Shown piece by piece: positions 5,773 to 5,805 of a stretch of DNA of 5,805 nt. Position 1 is the stretch's first letter, and the number at the start of each line of letters is the position of its first letter. This stretch comes from Comamonas sp. lk (GTDB taxonomy: Bacteria > Pseudomonadota > Gammaproteobacteria > Burkholderiales > Burkholderiaceae_C): NCBI GenBank assembly GCA_945901215.1, contig CAMDKE010000187.1, positions 1-5,805 of the forward strand, given 5' to 3'. The position numbers and the translations under genes are program-made. The notes under the pieces are model-generated. The model saw nothing but the letters and a program-made list of their open reading frames with translations. It did not search any database and had not been told where the DNA came from.

Positions 5773-5805
5773 CGCAGTCCGGGGTGGTCATTGCCTAGAC
5801 CTTGC

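Noticed and set aside
5576..5791. Minus-strand frame starting at the ATG at 5791, upstream of the rotamase start
   Set aside because: It is in a different frame from the rotamase, mostly overlaps it, and has no family features; the RBS at 5753-5758 fits the rotamase ATG.

Overview
The window is GC-rich, compact bacterial DNA from a Gram-negative organism. The evidence for a Gram-negative is an outer-membrane autotransporter barrel, a lipobox lipoprotein and a SurA/PpiD-like periplasmic rotamase. The style of the proteins, especially the PpiC-type rotamase and the regulatory-domain methyltransferase, suggests a betaproteobacterium, perhaps Burkholderiales. That placement is an impression from protein style and was not tested.

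Layout: (1) 2-1741 (+) is the 3' part of an autotransporter (type Va secretion) gene. The start lies outside the window; the visible part holds the end of a repetitive passenger, a helical linker and the complete C-terminal beta-barrel. (2) 1742-2042 is a 301-base gap with two hairpins (the second a clear intrinsic terminator), a short 8-bp tandem repeat, possible leader structure and the RBS of the next gene. (3) 2043-2915 (+) encodes a lipoprotein of the alpha/beta-hydrolase fold with a complete Ser-Asp-His set. (4) 3004-4638 (+) encodes a class I SAM-dependent methyltransferase with the 'methyltransferase regulatory domain' layout, the architecture of the rickettsial protein-lysine methyltransferases that modify the autotransporter OmpB. 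(5) 4639-4815 is a non-coding, strongly structured gap between converging genes, with a MITE-like segment at about 4673-4785. (6) 4816-5745 (-) encodes a secreted parvulin-type peptidyl-prolyl isomerase in which both conserved catalytic histidines are glutamine. The last 60 bases are its upstream region.

Three of the four genes concern the cell envelope: a surface autotransporter, an envelope hydrolase and a periplasmic folding factor. The fourth belongs to a family with members known to methylate an autotransporter. The terminator after the autotransporter and the opposite strand of the rotamase argue against a single operon; only 2043-2915 and 3004-4638 look co-transcribed. No RNA genes, CRISPR array, complete insertion sequence or phage genes were seen. 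The points most worth a second look are the methyltransferase/autotransporter neighbourhood, the degenerate rotamase active site and the structured element at 4673-4785.
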